Part shown: piece after piece, positions 32,712-42,854 of the stretch | How positions within the stretch are numbered: the first letter of the stretch is position 1 | Layout: each line of letters starts with the position of its first letter | Origin: Marsupella aquatica | Lineage: Eukaryota; Marchantiophyta | DNA length: 64,000 nt | Assembly: GCA_973895155.1 (NCBI GenBank) | Contig: OZ316896.1 | Coordinates: forward strand, 6,882,001-6,946,000 | Reading direction: 5' to 3' | Program-made: the position numbers and the translations under genes | Notes under the pieces: model-generated | Told to the model about the DNA's origin: nothing | Seen by the model: only the letters and a program-made list of their open reading frames with translations | Database searches by the model: none

Positions 32712-34274
32712 TCACGACACCGGTGGTGGATCCTCAATGGACGCCCCCAATGCTTCCTCCGCAACCACTGCTGTTGGTCCGTCCTCTGACAGATTACCTG
32801 CCTCTGACCGAGTCAACTTTTCATCGGCCTGACTGGGCCCACCCTCGGCTTCGGCATCGGCTCGGGAATCACTCTCGGCTACGGCCTCAGCCTCGGCTTC
32901 AGACACTGTCTCCCCGGCCTGCTCAAGAGGCGGATCTGGGATACCGGCCTCATTACTGAGTAGTTCGGCTTGGGCCGCGCCATCCCCACCTTTGGTGATA
33001 GCGGAATCTATCGTTGTGTTCATGCCGGAGGTTGGTGCCGGTTTGAGTACGGCTTGAGGGGTCGAATAACCTCCGGACCCCGAAGGTTTCCGCTTCTTCT
33101 TCTTCACTATCTCCGCAGCCTGTTCCTTCCCTTTGCCGCCAACGTCCGGCACCGGGCCGTGTGTCACGACTGGCCCTTCGGTAATTACCACCCCTGGTAA
33201 CTGGTTTGCCCCAAAGGGAGATGGACCTGATGCAGCTAAGCATTTAAATACTGCGGCTTGTTTCTTCAGCCGCTCTGTTTGGTTGTCGGCCCGCCGCTGT
33301 AGGTTCTCCATCTTCCTCATGATTTCCTCCAACTCCTCCTGGGTCTCATCCAGGTCCTTACGTGCCTCCTCCAGCTCGTTTTTGGCTTCCTCCAATTCCT
33401 TGTGGGCTTCCTCCAATTCCTTCTTGGTGGTAGCCCTCTCCTCCTGGGTTGCTCTCAGCTCCTTGTCGAGCTCCGCTACGACCTCAGATTCCATGTTATG
33501 CATCTTGGCATAAGTCTGGTCGAGCTGGGCGTCCTTCTCCCGCAGGTCGGCCTTGAAGCTGGCCGTCAGGGACGCAAGTTCCTGCTGTAGCGCAATAATC
33601 CCTTGATAGGATTTCCCTAACTCGGCCTCCTTCTGCTCAAGGACTCCGCAGATTTTCTCGAGCTCCCCCTTCAACGCCCATTCCTTTCTTTGAGTCTCCG
33701 CCGTGACCTGGTTGTTGATTGCTATATGGGCCTCCTCTACGTTTCTCAGCTCCTTCTTCCATTTCTCCCTGTCCTTGATTGCGTCGGCCAATTCTCCCTG
33801 GGTCTGAGTCAGTTTATCCTTGATGATCTGATTATCAGCCTGCGCTGTGTCCAACTGCCCCTGCATGATGTTCAGCTCATGCCACTTAATCCGCAGTTCA
33901 TCTTGGGCTTTCTTGGCCGCCCTTAGGTCTTCAATCTTGGCTTCCATCCTCCTAAGCCGCCGGATGACCTCGTCCTTCTTGCTTCTCTCTAAAGCCATCG
34001 CTTCTTCTAATTGGTGCTTCTCCAACTGCTCCCTATGGAAAAAGGGTCCTACCTCCAACTCCTCCCCAAAGATGCCGAGCGCAAGTTCCCCACACATCTC
34101 ACCATACTCCATGGCTCTATTCTTAGCGTAGGTGGAATAAGTAGAAGTGATCGGCATCGCCCATCGCGGCCTCTGCTCCCAAGCCGTCTTGCGGATCTCT
34201 TCAATCGTGGCTAGAGGTTTGCTTCCTTTTTTGGCTAGCCGCCTGATGTCCTCCGGCCAATCTCCTCCTGGCAA
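32712..34274 (-). CDS. Copy B gag-like protein, coiled-coil frame (about 520 aa)
   Basis: Continuation of the preceding protein in another frame, overlapping it by about 40 bp. Comparison with copy A, where PEDIRRLA follows in the same frame as the Pro-rich linker, shows that the two were one ~1200-residue protein. It contains a long coiled coil from about residue 75 to 350 with many Glu/Lys heptads and a run of repeats of the ELEEA type, a basic KKKKRKPSGSG patch that could act as a nuclear localisation signal, and an Ala/Glu-rich acidic tail. No enzyme motifs. Confidence 0.7.
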   Translation of the reverse strand: MPGGDWPEDIRRLAKKGSKPLATIEEIRKTAWEQRPRWAMPITSTYSTYAKNRAMEYGEMCGELALGIFGEELEVGPFFHREQLEKHQLEEAMALERSKKDEVIRRLRRMEAKIEDLRAAKKAQDELRIKWHELNIMQGQLDTAQADNQIIKDKLTQTQGELADAIKDREKWKKELRNVEEAHIAINNQVTAETQRKEWALKGELEKICGVLEQKEAELGKSYQGIIALQQELASLTASFKADLREKDAQLDQTYAKMHNMESEVVAELDKELRATQEERATTKKELEEAHKELEEAKNELEEARKDLDETQEELEEIMRKMENLQRRADNQTERLKKQAAVFKCLAASGPSPFGANQLPGVVITEGPVVTHGPVPDVGGKGKEQAAEIVKKKKRKPSGSGGYSTPQAVLKPAPTSGMNTTIDSAITKGGDGAAQAELLSNEAGIPDPPLEQAGETVSEAEAEAVAESDSRADAEAEGGPSQADEKLTRSEAGNLSEDGPTAVVAEEALGASIEDPPPVS

Positions 34275-36325
34275 ATCCTTTTCCTAGCCAGGGCTGCCTT
34301 CTCTTCCTGCCTGATTCGCTCCTGAAATTCCTGCACCGTCTGTTTTATGCCGTCAAAGCTCGGGGGAGCAACATCTGGTGGGGGAGACTCAGGGCTACTC
34401 TGCTGGTTGGGGTCCCCTCGTACTACCCTTGGAAGTGTGGGGATAAACCGGCCACAGGTCCTTACTCCTGGAATGTGATGGTCCGACCCATAGCCGGAGT
34501 TATCATGGCTGCAGTCCTCCACTGCCTCCTCTACTTCTTGGACTTCCGGCTTCTCCCTCTCTTCTTCGTCGGTAGGAGCTTCAAGCAATTCTGCCTCAGA
34601 TTCAGAGCTTGAGACTCCCACGTACATTCGAACACCCGGCTTGGATTCTAGCCTGATTCTGCTTAGGTTGACCTCTGGGGCAGTGTCCTGTATTGGTGCT
34701 GCTGCCAAAGCCGGTGCCGGTGCCGTCTTTTCCTTCTCCAGCATTTTCAGCAGATTCTGTATGCTTGGTTGCTGCATCGGCAAGTCTTCCTTCCTTGGCC
34801 TAAACACCTGCTCAATCGTAGGGCTAACAGGTGGTTGAGGCTTCTCTGCTACCGGCCTCGGTGCTGGAGCTTCCTCGGGTGCCCTTACCTGCAGGGGAAG
34901 TACTGGGGCAAAGGTCTGACCTCTGGCATACCGGCACAACAGCGGCATGTGATAGCCAAGCCGCGACACGCTCCCCATGCCGATTACCTGCTGCTCCTCC
35001 TTTAAGATCTTCTTCAATTGGTTGAGGAGGTACCCATTGTAGTCCCGGCTTGGGTCTGGCCTCTCTGCCAGATAGACCTGTGCCTTGCCGATCTCTGCCC
35101 TCGGCAAGTTACAATGCATGGTCACCCGCAAGAAGTCGATCATCTCTCCTATGTGCGGGTTGGTGCAGGTGTTCCGGAAGAAGCCATTCTTCGTTGATGG
35201 CCCGGGGAACGACCGGAACTCCTTGTCAGGCAAGGTCTTCCTGGTATCAACTTTGGTCTTATTGCCTATCGGCAAGCCAAACACTTCGGCAATCACCTTG
35301 GGAGTAAGATAGAAATCCTTCCCATATATCCTCGTGCAATTGGTCTCGGGTTCCCATGACCCCACGAATTCTAATAGGTCTGAATCCGGTACCTCCGGCT
35401 TCAGCCATGGTAATCTTACAAAGGCCTCTAAGCCGGATCCGGCCATGAAGCCTTGGTACTTCTTGGTCTGCATGGCCGTAAAGCATGCATCCTCCTCCCG
35501 TGCAAAATGTAGTTGCACCTCCGCTGGTAGGGTTGCCGCCCAGCCCTTCCAGGTGTCATCCCTGGTTGGAATGGCATTGATGGGATCGACCTCCTCCTCT
35601 TCGGCTTCTCCCTGCCTCCTGCTCTGCTGCTCGGCTGGCTTCTTTGGTGCCGCCGACCTCGTTCTTTTTGCCAGGGTGGCTTCATCGTTGACGGCTCCCT
35701 TCCTCTTCATCTCGGCTGCCGTGGAGGTTTCTCCTAGCACCGTTGCCTGGGTCCACCTTTCCGTGCTACCCTTCAATTCCCAGTGTATGTCGTTGCAGTT
35801 CTTGATGGCCTCTCGAATGCCGATGATTCTGTCTTCACAAAACAGAAGATCGTCGAGCTGATTGGAAGTAGGAGTCCACAAGAACTCAGCCTTGATGAGT
35901 TCGCCTCCTAAGAAAGCCGTCTTCTGCAGCTTCCACAATCGAGCGAGCTCCTGTCGTTCTCGAGCTGCCCTTTCTGATTCTTCGTCCTTGTAAGTCTTGA
36001 TGTACTCAGTTGCCCGTTCGAACAGGCATCCCCAGAAATGTGTCGCTTGATTGACGTTGCTCATACCCTCCTTGAGTCGATCGTTGGTATCTGTTCCCAC
36101 CCCGCGTGCTTGCCTAAGCAGCTGACAGTAGTTGGCCTCCCGTAGTCGTCTGCCTAGTTCGTGCTCGCAAATGAGCCACCATCTCCTGCAAGCGCTCCTT
36201 ACCCCTCTCCTCTTCCGGTCCTTTCTCCCGTTGATCCTTCCTAGCCGCCGATGCTTAGCGCGCCCTAGCCCTAATCTTGTTTTCACCCCCAACGTCCTTA
36301 CCTCCGGCCTCGGCCCGGGTTCCAT
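34235..36325 (-). CDS. Copy B gag-like protein, N-terminal frame (696 aa)
   Basis: Starts at a conserved MEPGPRPEVR also present in copy A. A basic N-terminal stretch is followed by a helical region (residues about 90-190), a Lys/Arg-rich linker, and a globular region (about 290-440) with IYGKDFYLTPKVIAEVFGLP, FPGPSTKNGFF and a His/Cys-containing helix. This globular region resembles the 'plant mobile domain' or putative plant transposon protein families found in plant retroelement gag-like proteins (motif-level inference). A Pro-rich, acidic linker with PTLPRVVRGDP follows. The last ~10 residues are out of register; one missing base near 34280 breaks the link to the next frame. Probably structural, not enzymatic. 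Confidence 0.7.
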   Translation of the reverse strand: MEPGPRPEVRTLGVKTRLGLGRAKHRRLGRINGRKDRKRRGVRSACRRWWLICEHELGRRLREANYCQLLRQARGVGTDTNDRLKEGMSNVNQATHFWGCLFERATEYIKTYKDEESERAARERQELARLWKLQKTAFLGGELIKAEFLWTPTSNQLDDLLFCEDRIIGIREAIKNCNDIHWELKGSTERWTQATVLGETSTAAEMKRKGAVNDEATLAKRTRSAAPKKPAEQQSRRQGEAEEEEVDPINAIPTRDDTWKGWAATLPAEVQLHFAREEDACFTAMQTKKYQGFMAGSGLEAFVRLPWLKPEVPDSDLLEFVGSWEPETNCTRIYGKDFYLTPKVIAEVFGLPIGNKTKVDTRKTLPDKEFRSFPGPSTKNGFFRNTCTNPHIGEMIDFLRVTMHCNLPRAEIGKAQVYLAERPDPSRDYNGYLLNQLKKILKEEQQVIGMGSVSRLGYHMPLLCRYARGQTFAPVLPLQVRAPEEAPAPRPVAEKPQPPVSPTIEQVFRPRKEDLPMQQPSIQNLLKMLEKEKTAPAPALAAAPIQDTAPEVNLSRIRLESKPGVRMYVGVSSSESEAELLEAPTDEEEREKPEVQEVEEAVEDCSHDNSGYGSDHHIPGVRTCGRFIPTLPRVVRGDPNQQSSPESPPPDVAPPSFDGIKQTVQEFQERIRQEEKAALARKRICQEEIGRRTSGG

Positions 36326-36446
36326 AGTCGCCCCTAATTGTTTATATTTTCCTTGTTTTGTCCCTATACTAATGTGTTTCTAGGGTGCACTCCTGCTTTA
36401 CCCACTAACTGGCCGAGTGATTCCTGGCTAGGCATCACACCTAGTC

Positions 36447-38464
36447 ACTTAAATGTTGTGCAACACTCGCTTCGACTTGCTGAGCTTCAACAAAATAAAG
36501 TGAGTTTGAGTAGAGGAGGAGCACGGGTGACATTGCGACCCAATTGCTACGAGTGTTGTGCTATTGATGAGGAGGTGGAGCAGTGCAAGGTTCTCCTTCT
36601 ATCATATAGTTCATGCCCTATCTGTCACTGACAAGTATTTTGCTCTTGTTCTCTGCATGATTTTTCAAACCTGCTCATTTTGTTCAGAATTAGTCTTTTG
36701 GAGATGTTGATTCCTCCTTGCGCGATGATGCTATGTTGAGCTGCATTGGGCTGGGAAACTCAGGTTTGAGTCAATGGGGTGTCGTGTTGCTCTAGATTGA
36801 GAGCTTAGGTGGCATTTGGAGCTATTGTGACTGAAAATAGAATGCAGATTGAGCTGCGCTCTCTTTGATGTCGGCGCATTGTTCGCCTTCCTAGATGCCG
36901 TAGTCACTACTGCTCCTTAGCGTGCACCTACAGAGGCGGTGACCCAATGAAGAGAGGGATTGAGCCTTGGTACTGTACTCCTACACAGTCCAAGCTCGTG
37001 TGCAGTCCCTGCCACAGTACACTTCCTTCTCCGCTTTGCCTGCTCTCCTCTTCTCCGCTTGTCTTCTCCTCGCGGTCTTCACAATCAGCTACAAAAGTGA
37101 TTCCCTGGCCAACTCGCAAACTCAAGTGTCTGGGATGAGCTACACAAGTACAGCAACTCATGTGCGGTATTTGTTGGTGTGGGGGTACCAAATGCTCTAA
37201 TCTCGTGGCAGGTATTTCAGAATTTGTATAGTTTGTGCAATTTCTTTCAAGCTCACCAGTCAAAACTCTGTTGTGAGATGAGTATGAATCTGTCTCAGAA
37301 AAGGTCACAGTATTGAAAGAAGTTCCAAGAGACAATTGACCGGCTTTGTCTCCATCTGAAATAATTCATTGCACTAGAGAAATGAGGCTAGTTCAATCTT
37401 GCTGCTTGGATGGAGGCGTCCACGGGGACTTTACAATGTATGTTTGTTGATTCTTCTAGGGCAAGGATGAATGGTGTTGGCTTGTGCTTTTCTTGGAATG
37501 GGATCTTGGATCTTGCTTGGCTGAGAAAGCCTTAGTTTGCAATCGATTGGAGGACTTAAGAGAATAAGAGTTAATTTGTTCATAAGGATACATTGGAGGA
37601 TTTGAGCAACTTTGGCATACAGTGCGTGCACCTTTCTCTTGTTGAGTGGGACGGGCTCCGTCAGCAGAACTGTCATGCTGGGAGATGGTGCTTTGTCTCT
37701 TCTCTTGGGAGATGTTGGACGACTTGGGATGGTGTTTGTGGGAGTTGCATACTCTGTCATGGCACGAACCATGGTTTGTTCCCGAGTTCATTCCACATTG
37801 GATCAGCGCGGTCCCCCAGGTGCTCTTGATTTCTTCTGACTGTCGTCTCCCCCTCCCCAGTTATAGCACAGTGCTGCAAATCAGTGCAGCAATGATGTGA
37901 GCAAATTATTCGTGTCACGTACGTTGATGGGTGGGCGGCAGTGGGATAATCGATTAGGCACCAAAGGAACGAAATGAAAGAATGTCGTAAGGGCGCAATA
38001 GGATCTCTCTCGCTCTCTCTTTCAACGCCAGGGGTCTAGGATCGTTGCATGCAACCTTAACTATACCCAGAACTATATGATCTAGGGGCTGCCAAAATGC
38101 TGTACAGTGATGGTGGACCACCTGGTGCTGTGGTTGATGAAGAAAAGAACGTGCCTTGCTTAGACACTCTTTGCGCACATGGCCCTTTTGCCATCACAGG
38201 TTGGTCTTGTCGTGCAATTCTGCAAAAATTTTAGACAACAAATGCGGTCCTTGCCGAACACGATGCTCATCAGGATGGTGGGAGTTGCAGGAATCTCCTA
38301 GAAGTAGTGGAAGGCATGAAGCTTGACCAAGGTCACATATCTCCTTATTTTCTTTCAGTTGTTAATTTCCCAAAAGTTGTAAGTTTCAAAAACTTGGAGA
38401 ATGACAGCTTTTGATTTAGGCTTGCTATAGTGTGTTAGTAATAGTTGTCAAATGATTTGGACAG
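36447..38464. other. Sparse DNA, one possible Cys-rich fragment
   Basis: A plus-strand open stretch ending at 36629 reads VTLRPNCYECCAIDEEVEQC and ends in a C-P-I-C-H motif, which could be a decayed zinc-binding exon. It is not recognised. The rest of the interval (36640-38460) shows no gene or repeat that I can support. Confidence 0.3.
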
Positions 38465-38570
38465 ATGCCTGCGTACATCGTAGCCCAAAATGCTGGACTG
38501 GAAGGAGCAGTTATGGTGGGCAAGCTTCTGGAACGGCAGAGCATAGAGATTGGACACGATGAGGCAAGAG
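38465..38570 (+). pseudogene. Isolated exon of mitochondrial chaperonin-60
   Basis: 106 bp bounded by a good acceptor (tttggacag before 38465) and a donor (gtgtgtgac at 38571). It encodes PAYIVAQNAGLEGAVMVGKL, then LE, a variable loop and the G-x-D-E-A-R-G end. This matches the apical/intermediate region of plant mitochondrial HSP60 (consensus IASNAGVEGAVVVGKLLEQ...GYDAAKG). No other chaperonin exon was recognised nearby, so this is a captured or left-over fragment, not a gene. Confidence 0.75.
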
Positions 38571-40329
38571 GTGTGTGACTTTACTCTTTCTTACTACAAA
38601 TGATTTCTTGATGTTCTGTTATGATTAGAGAGATGCAGCAGCTGAAAATAATGAGCCGTTGCAGCAGTGGCATTGCAGAATAAATTAAGCAATTATAGTC
38701 GATGAATTAGTTGTGCCCCTTTCACGCGGCGTGGTTGGTGTAAAATTTAGAAGGATTCAGTCTCACTATAATTGTTTGTAATTGTAATACAAATTCTGGT
38801 GTACCTTAAGTTGTGCAGCTTGCAAAAATCTGGGAAAAGGCTCTAGTAGAAACAAGCGGAGCTCCTAGTAGAGAAGGGAAAACCCTTAGAAGAGAGCTCA
38901 ACTCTGTCCTAGTTAGGTGGATTTGCTTTGTAACTGAGAATGTAATTTTTGGGGAGTTATCCCTAGCTTGGTTTGATGTGGATGAGTCAACTCTTCTTGA
39001 TGCCTATCGTTGGATTTTTTCTTGTATTTGGTTTTTACACCCTCACGTGTAGATGTGGATATGGCCAACGCTGGCATCAGAGATCCAGTGATCATCAAGT
39101 TGCCAAACAATGATTTCCCTGCATTTCCATACGGCCTGGACAGCAAAGTGTACTGGAGTATGAACGAGCATATAGATTTTTTTATCTACTTGGACATGCC
39201 TCTCACATTTATTTCCGTATATTCTAAGACTTGAAAGATCACCGTTACTCTTAATTGAAACTCTTTTGCGCGTTTTCCGTACCAAATATAGATGGAAAGG
39301 GACACAGGAAATACATCTTTGGACGGAGGTAGGGTCCTAGCCCAAGAACCATGCACTTACCGGTCTGCCCTATTGTTAGCGTTTGACTGCAAAAACAAAA
39401 CAACAGCAATTCATTGCACCTCATGGAGTCGCACCATGTCACTTCCCTAAAGTCGTAAATTATGTTGTGTGACGACGTGGTTTCACTGTCGCTCATCCAT
39501 TGAAATATTTGTCATAATACAGAGTGTAGAAAACCTAAGAGGTGATGTCCCTTTGTTGATAAACCATTACCATGGTGCACCTGTATACTGTGTGCTTACC
39601 GAGAAAAAGAAGCAGAACCGATGGGTGTTCAATAATTTCTGCCTGTGTACGTTGGGGTTTTAACCCTGTTGTCTCATAAATTCAACGGAGACATTTTAGC
39701 TGACCTCTTGTTTTTGATTTCTACCTTCATGATGTTTGACTGTTGCAAATGGAACTTTGCTTTTTCCATTTGATTGTTATGCTCAATTTTTGTTGCTTTT
39801 CTTTTCTACTCCTCTTATACTTACCCTCCAAAGAGTGAGGATCGGACAGGTCACAACTGGCAGTGTTCTATATATGTATCATTCTACGTCATGTTGTAGG
39901 GACAAACTAAGCTTCTTACTTGGGAGGCTGCCACTTATGGGAAGGAATCCTTTCCATAGACTGGTGCTTTTAATCGTGCCAGTAAGAAATAGAAAATTAA
40001 GTGATAAATGGCATATTTTCAAGCTCCCTTCCTTCAATGCATCTAAGCAGCCATCACGTGAATCCACAAAGTGAGATTCTTCCACTTGTGGTCCTTTCGT
40101 GTGAGCTGCTACTGTTGAAGAAACGCCAACTGACTTTGCTGTTGAGATGTTGATGCAGAAAAAGAGAGGAGGTTCGCCACTTGCTACAAGAATCACCGCA
40201 ATCGCTTGATGATCAACTGAATGATGCAATGCAAGATGGCGGGATTCCTGGGGATCCTAATATGATCCTGCCCTGAGTTTGTGTGACATGAATAGTTCAG
40301 TGTGGCACTGAAATTGTGACTTTATTCTC
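38571..40329. other. Mostly unassigned; possible gene fragments
   Basis: Short open stretches with plausible coding flavour but no recognised family lie at 38813-38940 (+) and 39056-39180 (+, DVDMANAGIRDPVIIKLPNN, preceded by an AG). They may be further gene fragments like the chaperonin exon. Nothing else can be supported. Confidence 0.3.
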
Positions 40330-40389
40330 ATATTGGAATGTTGCAGAACCACAAAATTTTCAAAGAAACGAAAGGAGTAGGCAAGAAGG

Positions 40390-41750
40390 GTGACCAACAC
40401 TATCTCTGGGCCTGTGCGTCAGAGTGAAAGATTGAGCAAGAAGGTTGTACCTACAATGGCAGAATGTGAAGATGAGATGGATCCTACACAGGTGGATGCA
40501 GACACCAGACAAGAAGATGCAGATGATGAGTATTTTCTAGAGGAAATGGATGAAGACGGAGGTTATGAAGATGAATACATTGCAGAGCAGCCCAAAAAGA
40601 AACAGGTAATTTTCCCGACAAGGTACTGAGTTAAATTCTCTTCTTTAGAGGTTTCATGACTCCCTTACACATATGTACAATGCTTAGTTTGTGACATTGG
40701 AGTTGGTGATGTGATGCAGTGTCCTATGAGTTCTGTTTTGCCTGCAAAGCCTGTGCATGCACCATACCAGCAGGGGGGCTAACCTCTGATCAAGGTTGGC
40801 TAGGTGGTAGTAGTGGTAGATCCCACGCTGGTGCCCAATACTATGGCAGGGGGCAAGCTCTAGGTTATACCCGTGGTAGAGGCAGAGCAGGTCCAAACCC
40901 ACAGTCTTGTGGGTATGGACATCCACCTCAACCATGGAGATGTGAGTATATATCTATATGCCAGTTCTTTGTCAAGGCATGGCACTCCTGAATTTCATAC
41001 TGCATATCAATTTTTGGCATTGTTTGGGATGTATTGGATTTAGACAACATGAAATTCTGTCCACCTGCCATTGCATGCAGATTCTGCCCAACCTCATTGG
41101 GCAAATGCTGGTAATGATCAATTCCAATGTCCACAAGGATAGACATGGGTTGAACCAGGTTGGGAGGATGGTGGTGGGTCATGGAATGAACAAGGTTGGG
41201 AAGGTGGTGAAGGTAATTGGCAGGGATTTCAAAATACAGTACCTACAAACGCTGGACGAGGGGTAGGTAATGTCTGATCTTGTCAGCAATGGAAGAACTC
41301 ATTATATCTGGAGTCCATTCATGTGGGGGGGATTCTGCACATGTATAATGATAGAAAATGAATGTGTGCAGGTTGGACAGTCGAACCATCGACTCAAATA
41401 TTCACTAATGCCCCTATGCAGATGCAGCACAGAAGGGGGCCAGGTATGTCGGGGAAAGTTCACTTGTTTTCCTACAGTTTGTACTTTAGTTTTCAGTACA
41501 TATGTTTGCACATACATACCTAGAAAGTGACATCATCCGGCCCCTATACTAGGCTGGACAGGTGGTCCAGGGTCGCAACAATTCCAGAGTGCAGTCCCTG
41601 CACAGGCATCTACAGGCAGAGCTACAGGTATGTATGTTTGAAGAATTTTGGTTGAAGTGAAGCATTGAATGTTGCCGTCATTCATTCTGCTGTATGTAGT
41701 TCTCAAGCATGAATGGCATTGTATTTTCTTAGGTGACTTCAAAACCCAGG
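40390..41750 (+). pseudogene. Multi-exon gene of Gly/Trp modules, cut by the CACTA element
   Basis: Exons joined by GT-AG introns: one ending 40605 (basic/acidic, with VRQSERLSKK and a long Asp/Glu run), 40720-40941, 41081-41266, 41372-41443, 41553-41627, and 41733 onward. Phases agree at each junction from 40941 (phase 1 throughout the last four). The exons encode low-complexity modules each starting with GW: GWLGGSSGRSHAGAQYYGRG, then GWEDGGGSWNEQGWEGGEGN, GWTVEPSTQIFTNAP and GWTGGPGSQQFQSAVPAQ. A run of six G near 40774 shifts the frame in the second exon and a TAG interrupts the third, so it is a pseudogene. The last exon is cut after 18 bp by the CACTA terminus at 41751. The RQSxRLSK plus acidic start resembles the TnpA-like protein of that transposon. 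Function unknown. Confidence 0.65.
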
Positions 41751-42530
41751 CACTAGTACAAAATAGGGTTCTAAAAGACTGCAACAAAGACTAAAAACCC
41801 AGTCATTTTTACCAAGTAATGACTGGTCCAAAACAGTCTTTCCGGTCGAGTACTAACGGAAATTTTAGTCACAGTCATTCGTGACAAATGACTAAAACTA
41901 CTTTGGTCATTTAAAGCGTTGCATAAATGACAGAAAGTCCATAATGACTACAAATCCAAAATGACTAGTTAGACGGCCGTCAGTCATTTAGAGACGTCTT
42001 AAATGACGCAACATTAACTAATAGTATCACAACACGTGGCGTCAAAATGTTCATCGATGTGACTATTTAACGAGTCATATAAGACAAGTCGTAAATGACA
42101 TAAAATATAGAACAAATGAGAGTGCGCCACGTGGTGGATTGTGACCCTTTAAGTTAATGAATTTTAAGTCATTTTGGACATACGAAATGACAAAATGACA
42201 TAAGAAATGACAGAATAACAGTGAATAACAATGGGCCACGTGCAGTCATTAGGATATCCGAAATGACAAGCCATTTGACCAAACGTTGGCAAATGCTAAT
42301 TTGACACATGGAGTCATTTTAGACATATTTGAGTAACTATCTAAATGACAAAGACATAGATAAAGACAATATTACACGTGTAGTCATATGGGTAGTCAAT
42401 TGTATTGTCATTTTGGTAGCCAATTATAATGTCATTTTGGTAGTCCATTGCAAGTGTCATTTAAGGTGTCATTTCGATAATACATCCAAGGCGTCATAGA
42501 AGATATCATTTAGATTGTCACATTGGGTTT
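41751..42530. repeat. CACTA left terminus and AAATGAC subterminal repeats
   Basis: Roughly twenty copies of AAATGAC or its complement GTCATTT in either orientation, spaced about 20-60 bp. In En/Spm, TnpA binds short subterminal repeats near each end, and these words are the obvious counterpart. The block ends with two and a half copies of TTTAGGG at about 42529. Confidence 0.8.
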
Positions 42531-42854
42531 AGGGTTTAGGGACAAGAGACTCAAGAACAAGAGACTCGCATCCAAAAATGCTTTCGCAACAATTTGAGAA
42601 GGTCCTCTGAACAACAATGTCAACTCTATGACCATGCCATCATACCAAGAGACTGTGCTACATTTCAGAATCATATGAATGAAATACAAAAATACTTACT
42701 ATATATTGCCTTTAGTGGACAAGTACACAAAAAACACCTCACTGTTCCACAGAAGTCTATAACTCTGCAAATAACATAGATGAAGATGTTCTTTTCATGT
42801 ACACTTCAACAAAATTGAGACCAAAATTTCAAGAGAGCTGGCCTGATCTACAAT

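Larger units (their letters stand above)
32600..36446 (-). mobile_element. Gag-like retroelement, copy B
   Basis: The minus-strand start (aggtgtgatgcctagcca, about 36446-36429) matches the start of copy A, and both share a 5' leader before MEPxPRP. The left (3') end is not defined. The coding part spans 32712-36325 and is broken only by one frameshift. There is no protease, RT, RNase H or integrase. Confidence 0.7.

Noticed and set aside
36928-37335. 135-codon minus-strand frame
   Set aside because: No recognisable motif and overlapping plus-strand frames of similar quality.
42525-42545. Interstitial telomere
   Set aside because: Only about two and a half TTTAGGG units, in the CACTA subterminal region; too short to mean more than chance.
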